Assembly: GCF_900168015.1 (NCBI RefSeq)
Contig: NZ_FUYR01000005.1
Location: 62,001-126,000, forward strand
Origin: Daejeonella lutea
GTDB lineage: Bacteria; Bacteroidota; Bacteroidia; Sphingobacteriales; Sphingobacteriaceae
Length of the DNA stretch: 64,000 bases
Direction: 5' to 3'
This document shows positions 26,992 through 36,533 of this stretch, one piece after another. The notes beneath the pieces are model-generated. The model had not been told where the DNA came from and did not search any database. It saw only the letters and a list, made by a program, of their open reading frames with translations. Both the position numbers and the translations under genes were made by a program. Each line of letters begins with the position of its first letter. Position 1 is the first letter of the stretch.

Positions 26992-29868
26992 TTATTGATT
27001 AAATGTAAATCCTACATAATACATACCGCCCATCAAAGGATTACCAAATGATGTGGTGTAGTATTTATTCAAAAGATCCGATGCGCCGATTTTAATGACT
27101 GATTTTACACTTGGTATCTTAAGATTCACCTGTGCGTCTACTGTGCCGAATGCCGGAACATTGCCTGAGGCAAATGAGGACGTCCAATAGAAAGAATCCT
27201 GCCAGCGGTAGGATGCATTAAAACCAACGTTCTTTACAACTTCACGGTTACTGAGTCCAATATTGTAGCGAACTGTCGGGGTATTGAAATCGTTAACATA
27301 AGTAACAGGGATTTCACCCAGCTTATTATAGGACAGATTACCATTTAGATTGAAAGTGCCGATCATGTAGTCGATACCCACAGCTGTTCCATAAGCCGTT
27401 ACTTCACCCGCTGCATTCACCGGAACACCGAATCTAGTGAACACGTTCGACACGTTTTGATACACATCAACTGCTGTAATAAAATCTTTGTACTGGTTAT
27501 AGTAACCATATGCATCAATTAGAACTTTTGAACCTAGTAAACCTCTATATCCAAGTTCATAAGCCTTGACACTTTCAGGACGCACGCCTTTTGGATCGAA
27601 GGTATATGTTTGCAACAAGGCCGGATTAGGAGTTCCTGCAGACGCAGAAGCAAGGAAAGCTCTGTAACTCACATCCGTAAAAGGCTTATTAGTGTACAGG
27701 CTGTATTTTGAAATACTTTCAGGTAAACCTCCAATTAAACGTGTTGCTCCCCCAAGTACTGCCAGATCGATATACTGATTTTGCGTGGTTGGGTTACGGT
27801 AGCCAGTCTGAAAGGAAGCACGGATATTGTTGTTAGGTGCAACGGTAAATACTCCGGTAACTCTCGGAGTGAATCGGCCCTCAAAGTTCATATTTTTATC
27901 ATAGCGGCCTGAAAGGGTTAGTTTGAAAATATCGCTGAATTTCTTCCCTGCCTGAATAAAAGCACCGTATTCATTGATATCAATTTCGCGATTCAGGTCG
28001 TCGAAAATCGTTCCGCCGGAATTCAAGTCATAAACACGGTATGAGGCTCCAACCTGTAATTCCAATTTATCCTGAAGGGCGTTCGTGAAATTGTACATCC
28101 CTTCGTAGTGCCATAGATTTGAATTATCGTCAAATTTAGCTCCTGCGCCGGAACTAATAGTTGAGTTCATGATCTTCTCTTTTGCAGCGTTAAATTGGGG
28201 AGTACCTACCTGATAACGTCCTACGTCAGCAGCAGACCTGGCAAGGCCATGAGCCTGTGCATCCTGTGCACCAGCAGCACGCGCACCTACATAATTGCCA
28301 ACATATTGCGGAAACCAAGTCGAGTTAGCCTTTGATGTTTCGTTGATATACACACCGAGGATAGAAGATATATAAGAATCCCCCGAACGTTCCTGAGTAG
28401 TATAACCTCGGAGCATGAAATCCTGACCCTTTAACTCAAGTTTATATTGTCCGATACTGAAATTTCTTAATGAATAGCGGTCGGATCCTGTATAAACAGA
28501 GGTACCCGCTCCCCAGTTAACCTGTGCAATTGCTTCAACAGTATTACTTAATTTATAGTGTAATGAATTTGAAGTTTTGAACGAGCGTGCATCGTAGTCG
28601 ACCAGATCTTTCTCATTATATCCTGTTCGGGATACCGATTGATCGGGGATCAATCCAGCACGCAAACCAATGTTAAAAGGAATGGCGTTTTGAATGGAAG
28701 GTCTAAGAGCTGCAGGAAATCCCCCCAGAAAGGCTCCAATTTGAGCTGGTGTAGCATTTACCGGAAGGGATGCTGTAATAATAGCGTTAATGTTTGGAAT
28801 AGCTCCTCCACTTGCTGCAGCAATTCCCGCAGAAGTCGCTGTGAGGACATTATTCGCGACATTACGCATGTTCACATTCACTTCATCTCCATAAACATTT
28901 ATTCCATCATAATTAGGGTCGGTCGTTCTGTCACCACCTTTAACACTGCGTGAGTTACGATCAAAATTGGTGTAATCAGTCGCTTGCCAGTCATCTGCAG
29001 TTAATAAGGATACGGTTGATTTAACTGCAAACTTATTCCAGGCTTTGGCAAATCGCACACCGGCTTCCTGGAACGGTCGTGCTTTTTGATTAGGATCATT
29101 GAGGTGATTCAAACCTGTTTTTAATTGAAAACTGACACCTTGTGAACTGTACGGGCTTTTAGACGTTAAAAGCATTGTACCATTTATACCTCCTGCACCA
29201 TATAATGCTGATGAAGCGCCTGGTAAAAGCTCCACATTGTCTAAGTCCAGTTCACTCATTCCGATGATATTACCAACAGCAAAATTCAGCGCTGGTGCCT
29301 GATTATCCATACCGTCAACGTACTGGTTGAAACGAGTATTTCCGTTAGCGTTGAAACCACGAGTGTTTACTGATTTAAATGTGATACTCTGGGCACTCAA
29401 CTCCACACCTTTCAAATTTGTTAGGGCATCATAAAAAGAAGGGGATGCTGTTTCTTTAATGGCCGTCTGACCCAGCCTTTCGATCGAAACCGGCGATTCC
29501 AATATCCTTTCCGGAGTACGTGAAGCCGCCACTACAACCTCTTGTCCCATGATGGCTTGAGCTTCCATCGAAATCAAAATTGCCGTTGCTGACCCAGTCA
29601 CAGTCTGTTCAACTGTTTTATAGCCAAGGTAAGTAGCAACTAACGTGAACGGTGCAGTTGCAGACGTATTTAAAGTAAATTGCCCGTTTTCATTTGTAGA
29701 TGTACTAATTGTTGTTCCTTTAACTGTTACAGTTACACCAGGGAGGGTTTCTCTGGTAAGGTTGTCGGTGACAGTTCCTGAAATGGTGCTATTTTGCGCG
29801 AATACCATGTTTGCACTCACGAAAAGTACAATCAACAGGCAAGCTAAACGGGTAAAAATTCTGCTCAT
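26992..29868 (-). CDS. TonB-dependent receptor with carboxypeptidase-like N-terminal domain
   Basis: Outer-membrane active-uptake channel. The 958-residue protein has a signal peptide (about 1-24, ending VFAQ), a carboxypeptidase-D regulatory-like domain (about 28-100: ISGTVTDNLTRETLPGVTVTV), a plug domain (about 110-225) and a 22-strand-type barrel ending GFTFNQ. It resembles the SusC superfamily in layout, but no SusD-like lipoprotein gene is adjacent. The substrate is unknown. It is divergent from the penicillin-acylase operon. Confidence 0.9.
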   Translation of the reverse strand: MSRIFTRLACLLIVLFVSANMVFAQNSTISGTVTDNLTRETLPGVTVTVKGTTISTSTNENGQFTLNTSATAPFTLVATYLGYKTVEQTVTGSATAILISMEAQAIMGQEVVVAASRTPERILESPVSIERLGQTAIKETASPSFYDALTNLKGVELSAQSITFKSVNTRGFNANGNTRFNQYVDGMDNQAPALNFAVGNIIGMSELDLDNVELLPGASSALYGAGGINGTMLLTSKSPYSSQGVSFQLKTGLNHLNDPNQKARPFQEAGVRFAKAWNKFAVKSTVSLLTADDWQATDYTNFDRNSRSVKGGDRTTDPNYDGINVYGDEVNVNMRNVANNVLTATSAGIAAASGGAIPNINAIITASLPVNATPAQIGAFLGGFPAALRPSIQNAIPFNIGLRAGLIPDQSVSRTGYNEKDLVDYDARSFKTSNSLHYKLSNTVEAIAQVNWGAGTSVYTGSDRYSLRNFSIGQYKLELKGQDFMLRGYTTQERSGDSYISSILGVYINETSKANSTWFPQYVGNYVGARAAGAQDAQAHGLARSAADVGRYQVGTPQFNAAKEKIMNSTISSGAGAKFDDNSNLWHYEGMYNFTNALQDKLELQVGASYRVYDLNSGGTIFDDLNREIDINEYGAFIQAGKKFSDIFKLTLSGRYDKNMNFEGRFTPRVTGVFTVAPNNNIRASFQTGYRNPTTQNQYIDLAVLGGATRLIGGLPESISKYSLYTNKPFTDVSYRAFLASASAGTPNPALLQTYTFDPKGVRPESVKAYELGYRGLLGSKVLIDAYGYYNQYKDFITAVDVYQNVSNVFTRFGVPVNAAGEVTAYGTAVGIDYMIGTFNLNGNLSYNKLGEIPVTYVNDFNTPTVRYNIGLSNREVVKNVGFNASYRWQDSFYWTSSFASGNVPAFGTVDAQVNLKIPSVKSVIKIGASDLLNKYYTTSFGNPLMGGMYYVGFTFNQ

Positions 29869-30092
29869 AATTCTGAGATTAGTTTATGGTTATCTTAATT
29901 GTAATTATAAACATAAGTAGAATATTTTGAATCTGACAAGGACTTTCAATTAATTTTTTTATGCTTGCATAGTAAAATTGTTTGCCTATTAATCCGAGAT
30001 TAACATTTTAACATAAAATAAAATGTAATACATCCGTAACATTTTGAAATAAGTCGTAACTTTTAAACCTGGTTGAAAGCCACAGTTCCCAT

Positions 30093-32537
30093 ATGAAGAT
30101 TATCAAGGCCGTAATTTCATCACTAATTGCATTAACATTGGTGATTTCATTGAACAGTAAGTTTGGTGATATACCTCCTCTCGGTAAATTCATGGATCCA
30201 TTCCGTGGATTTTGGAAAAATGCTGAAAATTCAAAATTGAATGCTGAACGAGACATTAAAATAGATGGCCTCCGTGGTTCAGTTGAGATCAAGTTTGATG
30301 AGAGAATGGTGCCTCACATTTTTGCCGAGAATAACTACGACCTGTACTTTGCTCAGGGTTACATTACTGCAAAAGACCGTTTATGGCAAATGGATTTCCA
30401 GACACGTTTTGCCTCGGGACGACTTTCAGAAGTTGTAGGCCCTAAGGCTATCGAACTTGACAGATACCAGCGCCGTATGGGGATGACATATGGAGCTGAA
30501 AACATGGTTAAGGTGATGATGAAGGATCCTGAAATAAAAGAAACCATGGAAGCCTATGCAGCCGGAATCAATGCCTACATACATTCGTTGAAGCCCGGTG
30601 ATTATCCAATCGAATTCAAACTGTTGAATTACGTGCCTGAAGATTGGACCCCATTGAATTCAGCCCTACTTTTGAAACTTATGTCCGCAACTCTTGCAGG
30701 AGGCTCGAATGAGTTTTACATGACTAATATTTTGAATAAGTACGGCCCTGAAATTACAAAAGATCTCTTTCCAGATTATCCATTCCGTGAAGATCCAATT
30801 ATCCCGAACGGCACAAAATGGGATTTTACCCCGGTAGCCATACCAGCAGCTCCCGAATTATTGAGCGATAAAAAAATATCCTACCAAATAAAAACTCATG
30901 AGATTGAAGAAGGCATAGGAAGCAATAATTGGGCGGTTTCTGGCGCGAAAACCGCGAGCGGGTATCCTTTACTGGCAAACGACCCCCACCTGGACATCAC
31001 ACTTCCCTCAATTTGGTATCAGGTTCAGGTGGTATCGCCTGACGTAAACGCCTACGGTGTGTCTATCCCTGGTGCACCTGGGGTAATTATAGGATTCAAT
31101 CAAACCGTAGCTTGGGGTGTTACGAATGTAGGTGCGGATGTCCTAGACTGGTATAACATCAAATTTAAAGATTCTTCCAAAAAAGAATATTGGTATAACA
31201 ACAAATGGAATGAAGTTAAAACCCGGGTTGAGACCATTGAGGTAAAAGGAGGCAAAACAATTGTCGACAGTGTATTTTACACCCACCATGGTCCAATTGT
31301 ATATACCAGTGAACAACGACCTGACAACTTCTCTAAGATCAATAACATCCCTACAGGCCATGCACTACGCTGGGTTGCACATGATGGATCAAACGATGTT
31401 AAAACCTTTTATAAATTAAATCGAGCAAAGAACTACACAGACTATCGTGAGGCACTAACTTATTATTCAGCTCCCGCACAAAACTTTGTTTTTGCAAGCG
31501 TTGAAAATGATATTGCAATCACCCCGAATGGCTATTTCCCGGGAAAATGGAAAGGACAGGGCAAATTTCTGATGGACGGTTCTGATCCAGCTAACGACTG
31601 GCATGGGCGGATAGAAGCTGCACAAAATCCCACAGTTAAAAATCCTTCAAGAAATTTTGTAAGCTCAGCGAATCAATCACTAACTGATCAAACCTATCCA
31701 TATTATATCAACTGGGAGTTCGCTGCATACGAACGTGCTCACCGTATCAACAAAAGACTTACGGTGATGACCAAAGCGAACGTGGATAGCATGATAAATT
31801 TGCAAAATGACAATTACAGTATTCTCGCTGAGAATATCTTACCTACACTTGTCCAACTTGTAGACACCGAGAAATTAAATGCAAGTGAAAGAGAAGGATT
31901 CGATATTGTAAGCAAATGGAATATGTTTTTTGATGCTGATGAAATTGGAGCAAGCATATTCGAGCTGTGGCATAAAAGCCTGGCAAAAGAAATCTGGGAA
32001 GATGACCTGGGTGATCCGAAAATTCCTATGCGTTACCCTTCCCGTGACAGAAACGTACAGTTGTTGTTGAACGAACCGGACTCGCATTGGTTCGATAATG
32101 TCCACACAGCCCAGAAAGAGACTCGAACCGACGCTGTAAATGCAGCTTTCAGGTTTACTATCGATAGTCTTCAGCGCAAATACGGGCCCATTGATGAAGC
32201 CTGGAACTGGGGAAATATTAAGCATACCAACGTCCCACATCTAGCAAAAGTAGCCGGATTTGGATCAAAATTTCTTAAGAATGGCGGATCAAAATCGTCA
32301 GTTAACGCGATGAGCGAAAGCAATGGTCCATCATGGCGCATGGTAGTTGCACTTGGCAAAGATGTAAAAGCTTATGGTGTATTTCCGGGGGGCGAATCGG
32401 GCAATCCTGGAAGCTTTTATTATGACAATATGATAGATACATGGTCGGAGGGGAAACTCAATGAGTTGCTATATCTAAAATCAAAGGAAGATAAACCTAA
32501 AAGCATTCACGCATCGTGGACGATGTCTAAGAAATAA
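30093..32537 (+). CDS. Penicillin acylase family N-terminal-nucleophile amidohydrolase
   Basis: Periplasmic precursor that cuts itself to expose a catalytic serine, then hydrolyses amides such as penicillins or N-acyl homoserine lactones. The 814-residue protein has an N-terminal signal/anchor (MKIIKAVISSLIALTLVISL), an alpha chain of about 255 residues and the self-cleavage site GIGSNNWAVSG, with Ser277 as predicted nucleophile. The beta chain contains the family's NDPHL (ANDPHLDI) and AWGVTNVGAD motifs. It leads a three-gene run with a membrane protein and a LuxE-like protein. The physiological substrate is not evident. Confidence 0.92.
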   Translation: MKIIKAVISSLIALTLVISLNSKFGDIPPLGKFMDPFRGFWKNAENSKLNAERDIKIDGLRGSVEIKFDERMVPHIFAENNYDLYFAQGYITAKDRLWQMDFQTRFASGRLSEVVGPKAIELDRYQRRMGMTYGAENMVKVMMKDPEIKETMEAYAAGINAYIHSLKPGDYPIEFKLLNYVPEDWTPLNSALLLKLMSATLAGGSNEFYMTNILNKYGPEITKDLFPDYPFREDPIIPNGTKWDFTPVAIPAAPELLSDKKISYQIKTHEIEEGIGSNNWAVSGAKTASGYPLLANDPHLDITLPSIWYQVQVVSPDVNAYGVSIPGAPGVIIGFNQTVAWGVTNVGADVLDWYNIKFKDSSKKEYWYNNKWNEVKTRVETIEVKGGKTIVDSVFYTHHGPIVYTSEQRPDNFSKINNIPTGHALRWVAHDGSNDVKTFYKLNRAKNYTDYREALTYYSAPAQNFVFASVENDIAITPNGYFPGKWKGQGKFLMDGSDPANDWHGRIEAAQNPTVKNPSRNFVSSANQSLTDQTYPYYINWEFAAYERAHRINKRLTVMTKANVDSMINLQNDNYSILAENILPTLVQLVDTEKLNASEREGFDIVSKWNMFFDADEIGASIFELWHKSLAKEIWEDDLGDPKIPMRYPSRDRNVQLLLNEPDSHWFDNVHTAQKETRTDAVNAAFRFTIDSLQRKYGPIDEAWNWGNIKHTNVPHLAKVAGFGSKFLKNGGSKSSVNAMSESNGPSWRMVVALGKDVKAYGVFPGGESGNPGSFYYDNMIDTWSEGKLNELLYLKSKEDKPKSIHASWTMSKK

Positions 32538-32560
32538 TTATTCAATTTATAATAAAGATT

Positions 32561-32926
32561 ATGTTGTTCATTATAATAATCGCACTCTGCTTACTCTTCC
32601 AGTTATTTCTTCCCTGGTGGATCATTACTCCTCTGGCATTTGGAGCTGCCTTTTGGAAAGGCAAATCTGGAGTCCATGCATTCTGGTCGGGATTCTTCGC
32701 AGTATTTACTCTGTGGGTTGCTACAGGTTTATATTACAGCATTCCGAATCATCATATTTTAGCAAACAGAGTTGGCGCTATGCTTGGCTTGCCAGATACA
32801 AGCATAAACTGGGTTATAGTGCTTCTAATTTCAGGACTTATCGGAGGCGTGGCTGCAGGATTTTGTGCCCTGGCAGGATATTATTTCCGTCAGGCGATGG
32901 TAATTCCGGAGAAGACTGCACATTAA
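32561..32926 (+). CDS. Hypothetical membrane protein
   Basis: A 121-residue protein with about four hydrophobic segments (roughly 2-18, 18-35, 42-60, 84-110); the short N-terminus begins within the membrane. Not recognised. It lies 23 bp after the penicillin acylase gene and 21 bp before the LuxE-like gene, so it is probably co-transcribed with both. Confidence 0.75.
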   Translation: MLFIIIIALCLLFQLFLPWWIITPLAFGAAFWKGKSGVHAFWSGFFAVFTLWVATGLYYSIPNHHILANRVGAMLGLPDTSINWVIVLLISGLIGGVAAGFCALAGYYFRQAMVIPEKTAH

Positions 32927-32947
32927 TTAAAGAGTTCAGTTGTATCT

Positions 32948-33940
32948 TTGAAGGTGATTAATATTAGCTCCGGAGATATTTTTTCTATCCAAAATAAGGA
33001 ACAATTTGAGTTTGTTGCGTTAGAAACATTCAGATTGCAGGCCAAAAACTGTAGGGTATACAGTGATTTTATCAAAAATCTTGGTATTCCCATTTCAAAG
33101 GTTAAGAGGCTCGGTGACATTCCCTTTCTACCCATAGAATTTTTCAAAAGTCATGAAATAATTAACGGAAATGGAAAGCCTGAAGAAATATTCACGAGTT
33201 CCGGTACGACAGGAATGGTGCAGAGCAAGCATTTTGTTCTGGATATCGAAATATACATTCAAAGCTTCAGGAAGGCACTTAATCTCTTTTATGGTAATTT
33301 TAGCAAATATGCGGTACTTGCCCTATTACCGTCTTACCTTGAAAGAGATGGATCTTCGCTGATTTACATGGTAGACGATTTGATCAGGTCTAGCAACATT
33401 CAATCCAGCGGCTATTTTCTCTACGATCATAAATTGCTTAACGAAACCTTATTAAGCTTAAAGGCATCGAACACTCCTACCATTCTCATTGGCGTTACCT
33501 ATGCCCTGCTGGATTTTGCAGAAAGTCACTCTATAGAATTTCCTGAGCTGGTAGTCATGGAAACAGGTGGAATGAAAGGCAAAAGGCGTGAAATGGTAAA
33601 AAAAGAACTACACGGCACTTTGTGCGCAGGCTTTGGCGTGCCGGTAATTCATTCGGAATATGGAATGACGGAACTCCTTTCCCAGGCTTATTCTAAAGGT
33701 GCTGGCAGTTTCCGCTGCCCTCCATGGATGGCTATTCAAATCCGTGACACAAATGACCCTTTAGAAATACTGGGAAATGATCAAACAGGAGGAATTAATG
33801 TCATCGATCTCGCTAACATTAATTCCTGCTCTTTTATCGCAACCCAAGACCTCGGTAAAACCTTCGAAGACGGCACATTTGAGGTGCTTGGCAGGTTTGA
33901 TAATAGTGATATCAGAGGGTGTAATTTGCTTGTTCAATAA
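32948..33940 (+). CDS. LuxE/PaaK-type acyl-protein synthetase
   Basis: A 330-residue member of the adenylate-forming family related to LuxE, which activates fatty acids or aryl acids as AMP esters. The phosphate loop SSGTTG is at residues 84-89. HSEYGMTELLSQAY (near residue 238-251) corresponds to the family's substrate/adenylate motif. The best start is the TTG at 32948 or the GTG at 32954; no ATG gives a comparable N-terminus. Third gene of the penicillin-acylase operon. Its product or partner is unknown. Confidence 0.83.
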   Translation: MKVINISSGDIFSIQNKEQFEFVALETFRLQAKNCRVYSDFIKNLGIPISKVKRLGDIPFLPIEFFKSHEIINGNGKPEEIFTSSGTTGMVQSKHFVLDIEIYIQSFRKALNLFYGNFSKYAVLALLPSYLERDGSSLIYMVDDLIRSSNIQSSGYFLYDHKLLNETLLSLKASNTPTILIGVTYALLDFAESHSIEFPELVVMETGGMKGKRREMVKKELHGTLCAGFGVPVIHSEYGMTELLSQAYSKGAGSFRCPPWMAIQIRDTNDPLEILGNDQTGGINVIDLANINSCSFIATQDLGKTFEDGTFEVLGRFDNSDIRGCNLLVQ

Positions 33941-33953
33941 GAGTTGTAGGGGA

Positions 33954-33974
33954 TACGTTTTACGTTATAAGTTG
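33954..33974 (+). repeat. Left inverted-repeat arm of the left S23 unit
   Basis: A 21-nt arm matched by the reverse complement of 34456-34476 with two mismatches. It starts 14 bp after the stop of the LuxE-like gene. Confidence 0.6.
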
Positions 33975-34002
33975 CTGGTCGCTTACAGCTTGACGGATAA
34001 CA

Positions 34003-34359
34003 TTAACTGTTTGTTGAACGAACTTTGTGAATTAGGGAGATCCGCATGGCTTCGATTTCGTTTATATTATCATACAAAGAAAGGTGTTCATCTTTCTTTA
34101 AGTACCCGAGATCAGTTGATAATAACAAAAAGTATTCTCTTCATTCGCTGAACCGCGCGCAATATTTAAGAAATTACCTAATTCCTTTTGCGACACTGCA
34201 GGCTTCGGCAATGTTCGCTGGAATACTTGATGCGCATCGCCTCAATTGGTTGGTAGGACTATAAACCTCCTCTTTGGGAAATACTTTTGTAATAGTCTAA
34301 ATTTTCAGAGTTAGCTGATGAGCTTTGTCCCAAACTTTTAATTCTTTGTAATTCTGCAT
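34003..34359 (-). pseudogene. Four-helix-bundle protein (S23 / 23S rRNA IVS family), broken
   Basis: Read on the minus strand from the ATG at 34359 the protein starts MQNYKELKVWDKAHQLTLKI, then meets an in-frame TAG at 34297-34299. It continues in the same frame as TITKVFPKEEVYSPTNQLRR and CASSIPANIAEACS. A frameshift near 34194 restores SQKELGNFLNIARGSANE, and a second near 34135 restores YFLLLSTDLGYLKKDEHLSL, ending in VRSTNS and TAA at 34003. Joined, these match the consensus of the S23-type four-helix-bundle proteins closely. One stop and two shifts make it a pseudogene, still recent enough to read easily. Confidence 0.85.
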
Positions 34360-34455
34360 GTCCTCCAATTTTGATTCCCATCAAACGTAAGAAACATGCA
34401 GTTTTACTTAAAATCCGTCTAACCACCGGTAGTTTCCGATGGGTTATCCGCCATA

Positions 34456-34476
34456 CAACTTAAAACGTATAACGTA
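34456..34476 (-). repeat. Right inverted-repeat arm of the left S23 unit
   Basis: Reverse complement matches 33954-33974 at 19 of 21 positions. Confidence 0.6.
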
Positions 34477-34480
34477 CTAC

Positions 34481-35938
34481 TTATAACTTAAATTTAAAAT
34501 CATCAAACCCTTCTCTATACTTCCTCTGAACAAATTGATTAGCCAGGTCAAAGTTTGTAATTTTCATATTGGCCGAATCCCACAGGAATTTTTTGTTCCG
34601 CCCTGGATATTGGAAGCTATTAGGATTAGCTCCTGGCACGCGAATATCATAAGCGCGGATGGCGAGGTTACCGACCAATAAAGCTTCCGTTAATGGTCCC
34701 GATATAGCAAAGTCCGATCGTAACTCCATTTTTCCATATCCCGCGATCGACGCATCAACCCATTGGGTGTAGTGTCCTTCTTCCTGTCCTGGTACCCGCG
34801 GAAGTGTTTCAGGAACATTTAGATCATCCATTTTCGAGACAGGTAATAATCTTGGATTTCTTCCGTACGCATCGCAAAGTATTTTGCCCTTGGTCCCAAT
34901 AAAAAGAACACCGTTACCGCCATCGCCGAATCTCTCTTCCGGGCCAAGTTCGGCAGGGCGCTCCGGCTGGATTCCGCCATCCATCCAATGCAAACGAACT
35001 GGGGTAACTTGTTTTGAAGAATTAATCGTCATTGTAACATGAGATGAAGGAGGGCAACTATCCGGGAAATAATTTCGTTGACCCTGATCGTTGTAGATGC
35101 TCCCGACACTGCAATCAACATCTGTCGCGTAGGTCAAGCCTAAGGTCTTAAAGGGTACATCAACCATGTGGCAGCCCATATCACCAATTGCGCCGGTTCC
35201 ATACTCCCACCAGCCCCGCCAGTTAAAGGGAACAAGCTTGTCGACATACTCCGTGTAAGGGGCTGTACCCAACCATAGATTCCAATCAAGTTCTTTTGGA
35301 ACTACACTTTTGGTTGCTGGCCATGGAATACCCTGAGGCCATACCGGACGGTTAGTCCAGGCATACACCGTGTGCACTTCTCCTATTAGTCCGGCATTAT
35401 ACCATTCAGTAATACTCGCAGAACCATCAGATGAAGAACCCTGGTTTCCCATTTGTGTCACCACCTTATATTTTTTAGCGGCTTCCGTTAATACTCTCGC
35501 CTCATATATATCATGTGTTAATGGCTTTTGAACATAAACATGCTTTTTTCTTCTCATTGCTTCAAGTGCAACTATCGCATGATTATGATCTGGAGTTGAA
35601 ACCGATACTGCATCAAAATGACGGCGTTCTTTGTCAATCATCTCACGCCAGTCTTTATAATATTTTGCTTTTGGAAAGGCCTTTACAGAATTAGCGGCGC
35701 GTCTGTCGTCAACATCACAAAGAAATGCGATTTCTGCTTTAGGATTCTTTGCAAATCCGGCAAGGTCGCTCTGGCCTTTTCCTCCAACTCCAACACCTGC
35801 AATCAATAGTTTATCACTGGGAGCGATATACCCCTTGCCGCCCAGCACGTGCCGAGGTACAATCATAAAGCCGGCAGCAGCAACACCAGCAGTTTTAACA
35901 AAATCTCGTCTCGAAGTCTTACTCTTTTCTTGTTTCAT
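34481..35938 (-). CDS. Tat-exported Gfo/Idh/MocA family oxidoreductase
   Basis: A 485-residue periplasmic sugar oxidoreductase. The twin-arginine signal KTSRRDFVKTAGVAAAGF (about 7-24) is followed by the nucleotide loop IAGVGVGGKGQ, VQKPLTHD (the EKP-type catalytic-lysine motif) and the substrate-binding domain. Exported members such as glucose-fructose oxidoreductase carry tightly bound NADP. It is the last gene of the minus arm of the 3-keto-sugar cluster, 18 bp after the gluconate-dehydrogenase-like small subunit. Likely role: oxidising or reducing a sugar or keto-sugar in the periplasm. Confidence 0.9.
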   Translation of the reverse strand: MKQEKSKTSRRDFVKTAGVAAAGFMIVPRHVLGGKGYIAPSDKLLIAGVGVGGKGQSDLAGFAKNPKAEIAFLCDVDDRRAANSVKAFPKAKYYKDWREMIDKERRHFDAVSVSTPDHNHAIVALEAMRRKKHVYVQKPLTHDIYEARVLTEAAKKYKVVTQMGNQGSSSDGSASITEWYNAGLIGEVHTVYAWTNRPVWPQGIPWPATKSVVPKELDWNLWLGTAPYTEYVDKLVPFNWRGWWEYGTGAIGDMGCHMVDVPFKTLGLTYATDVDCSVGSIYNDQGQRNYFPDSCPPSSHVTMTINSSKQVTPVRLHWMDGGIQPERPAELGPEERFGDGGNGVLFIGTKGKILCDAYGRNPRLLPVSKMDDLNVPETLPRVPGQEEGHYTQWVDASIAGYGKMELRSDFAISGPLTEALLVGNLAIRAYDIRVPGANPNSFQYPGRNKKFLWDSANMKITNFDLANQFVQRKYREGFDDFKFKL

Positions 35939-35956
35939 TAATATCAGATATTTATT

Positions 35957-36529
35957 TTACGAATTTGCCCACATACGATCACCTTTTTTATAGGGCACAT
36001 TTCCGTCGTATTTTCCTGGGGTTTCTATATAGCGCATTGCTTTTGTTGAACCAATCTCGGAAGTAAAAAAGCCTAGAAGTGTTAACTCCTTTACCATTCT
36101 AAAATAATGAGACGGTTGATCGGCAGTTTTTGCGTCCATATATGCTTTTTGCAACGCATCCATTTTTACAAAAAAATTGGTTCTTTCGTCGGGAGTGCAT
36201 TCCATAAATGCCTTTCCGGTGTCTTCCTTACATCTTTTCTCTAAACGGTCTATACCCTCCCGGAATATACCCTGATCTTTTTTAGTATAACAATCCTTCA
36301 CCATGACCGCCATAAATTCACCCACTTTTGCATCCTTTGCTCCGGGTGTCGTCGTTTTCGGCAAAATTGTTTCAGCCATCTCATTTAACAAAGCGATTGT
36401 TTCATTGTCAAAAAAGTCTTTTGCCTTTTCAGCGCTGGTTTTGCAGCCTGTTTCCAGAAAGATACTTGAGCCAATAATGGTTCCTCCCAATATCCAGCTT
36501 ACCTGCGCTATTGCTTCTCTTCTGTCCAT
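35957..36529 (-). CDS. Gluconate 2-dehydrogenase subunit 3 family protein
   Basis: The small partner of GMC-type membrane dehydrogenases. The 190-residue protein starts MDRREAIAQVSWILGGTIIG, a short Tat-like signal with RR, and contains the family core LNEMAETILPKTTTPGAKDA. In the related FAD-glucose and gluconate dehydrogenases this subunit carries the Tat signal and takes the flavoprotein across the membrane as a hitch-hiker. It lies 4 bp after the GMC oxidoreductase gene, which itself has no signal peptide. Confidence 0.88.
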   Translation of the reverse strand: MDRREAIAQVSWILGGTIIGSSIFLETGCKTSAEKAKDFFDNETIALLNEMAETILPKTTTPGAKDAKVGEFMAVMVKDCYTKKDQGIFREGIDRLEKRCKEDTGKAFMECTPDERTNFFVKMDALQKAYMDAKTADQPSHYFRMVKELTLLGFFTSEIGSTKAMRYIETPGKYDGNVPYKKGDRMWANS

Positions 36530-36533
36530 GAGC

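Larger units (their letters stand above)
33954..34476. mobile_element. Left S23/IVS-type unit: inverted repeats around a decayed four-helix-bundle gene
   Basis: A 523-bp unit. The left arm (33954-33974) and right arm (34456-34476) are inverted copies of a 21-nt sequence, 19 of 21 identical, rich in ACGTT/TAAGTTG words; weaker similarity extends outward. Between them is a minus-strand pseudogene of the S23 (23S rRNA intervening-sequence) protein family. The right arm ends 4 bp from the stop codon of the Gfo/Idh/MocA gene. The size nearly equals that of the unit at 47807-48330 (524 bp). Mobility is inferred; no transposase is seen. Confidence 0.5.

Noticed and set aside
34046-34264. Open frame of 72 codons on the plus strand in the 33.9-34.5 kb gap
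   Set aside because: It is the opposite strand of the S23-type pseudogene, whose protein similarity is clear; no product on the plus strand.
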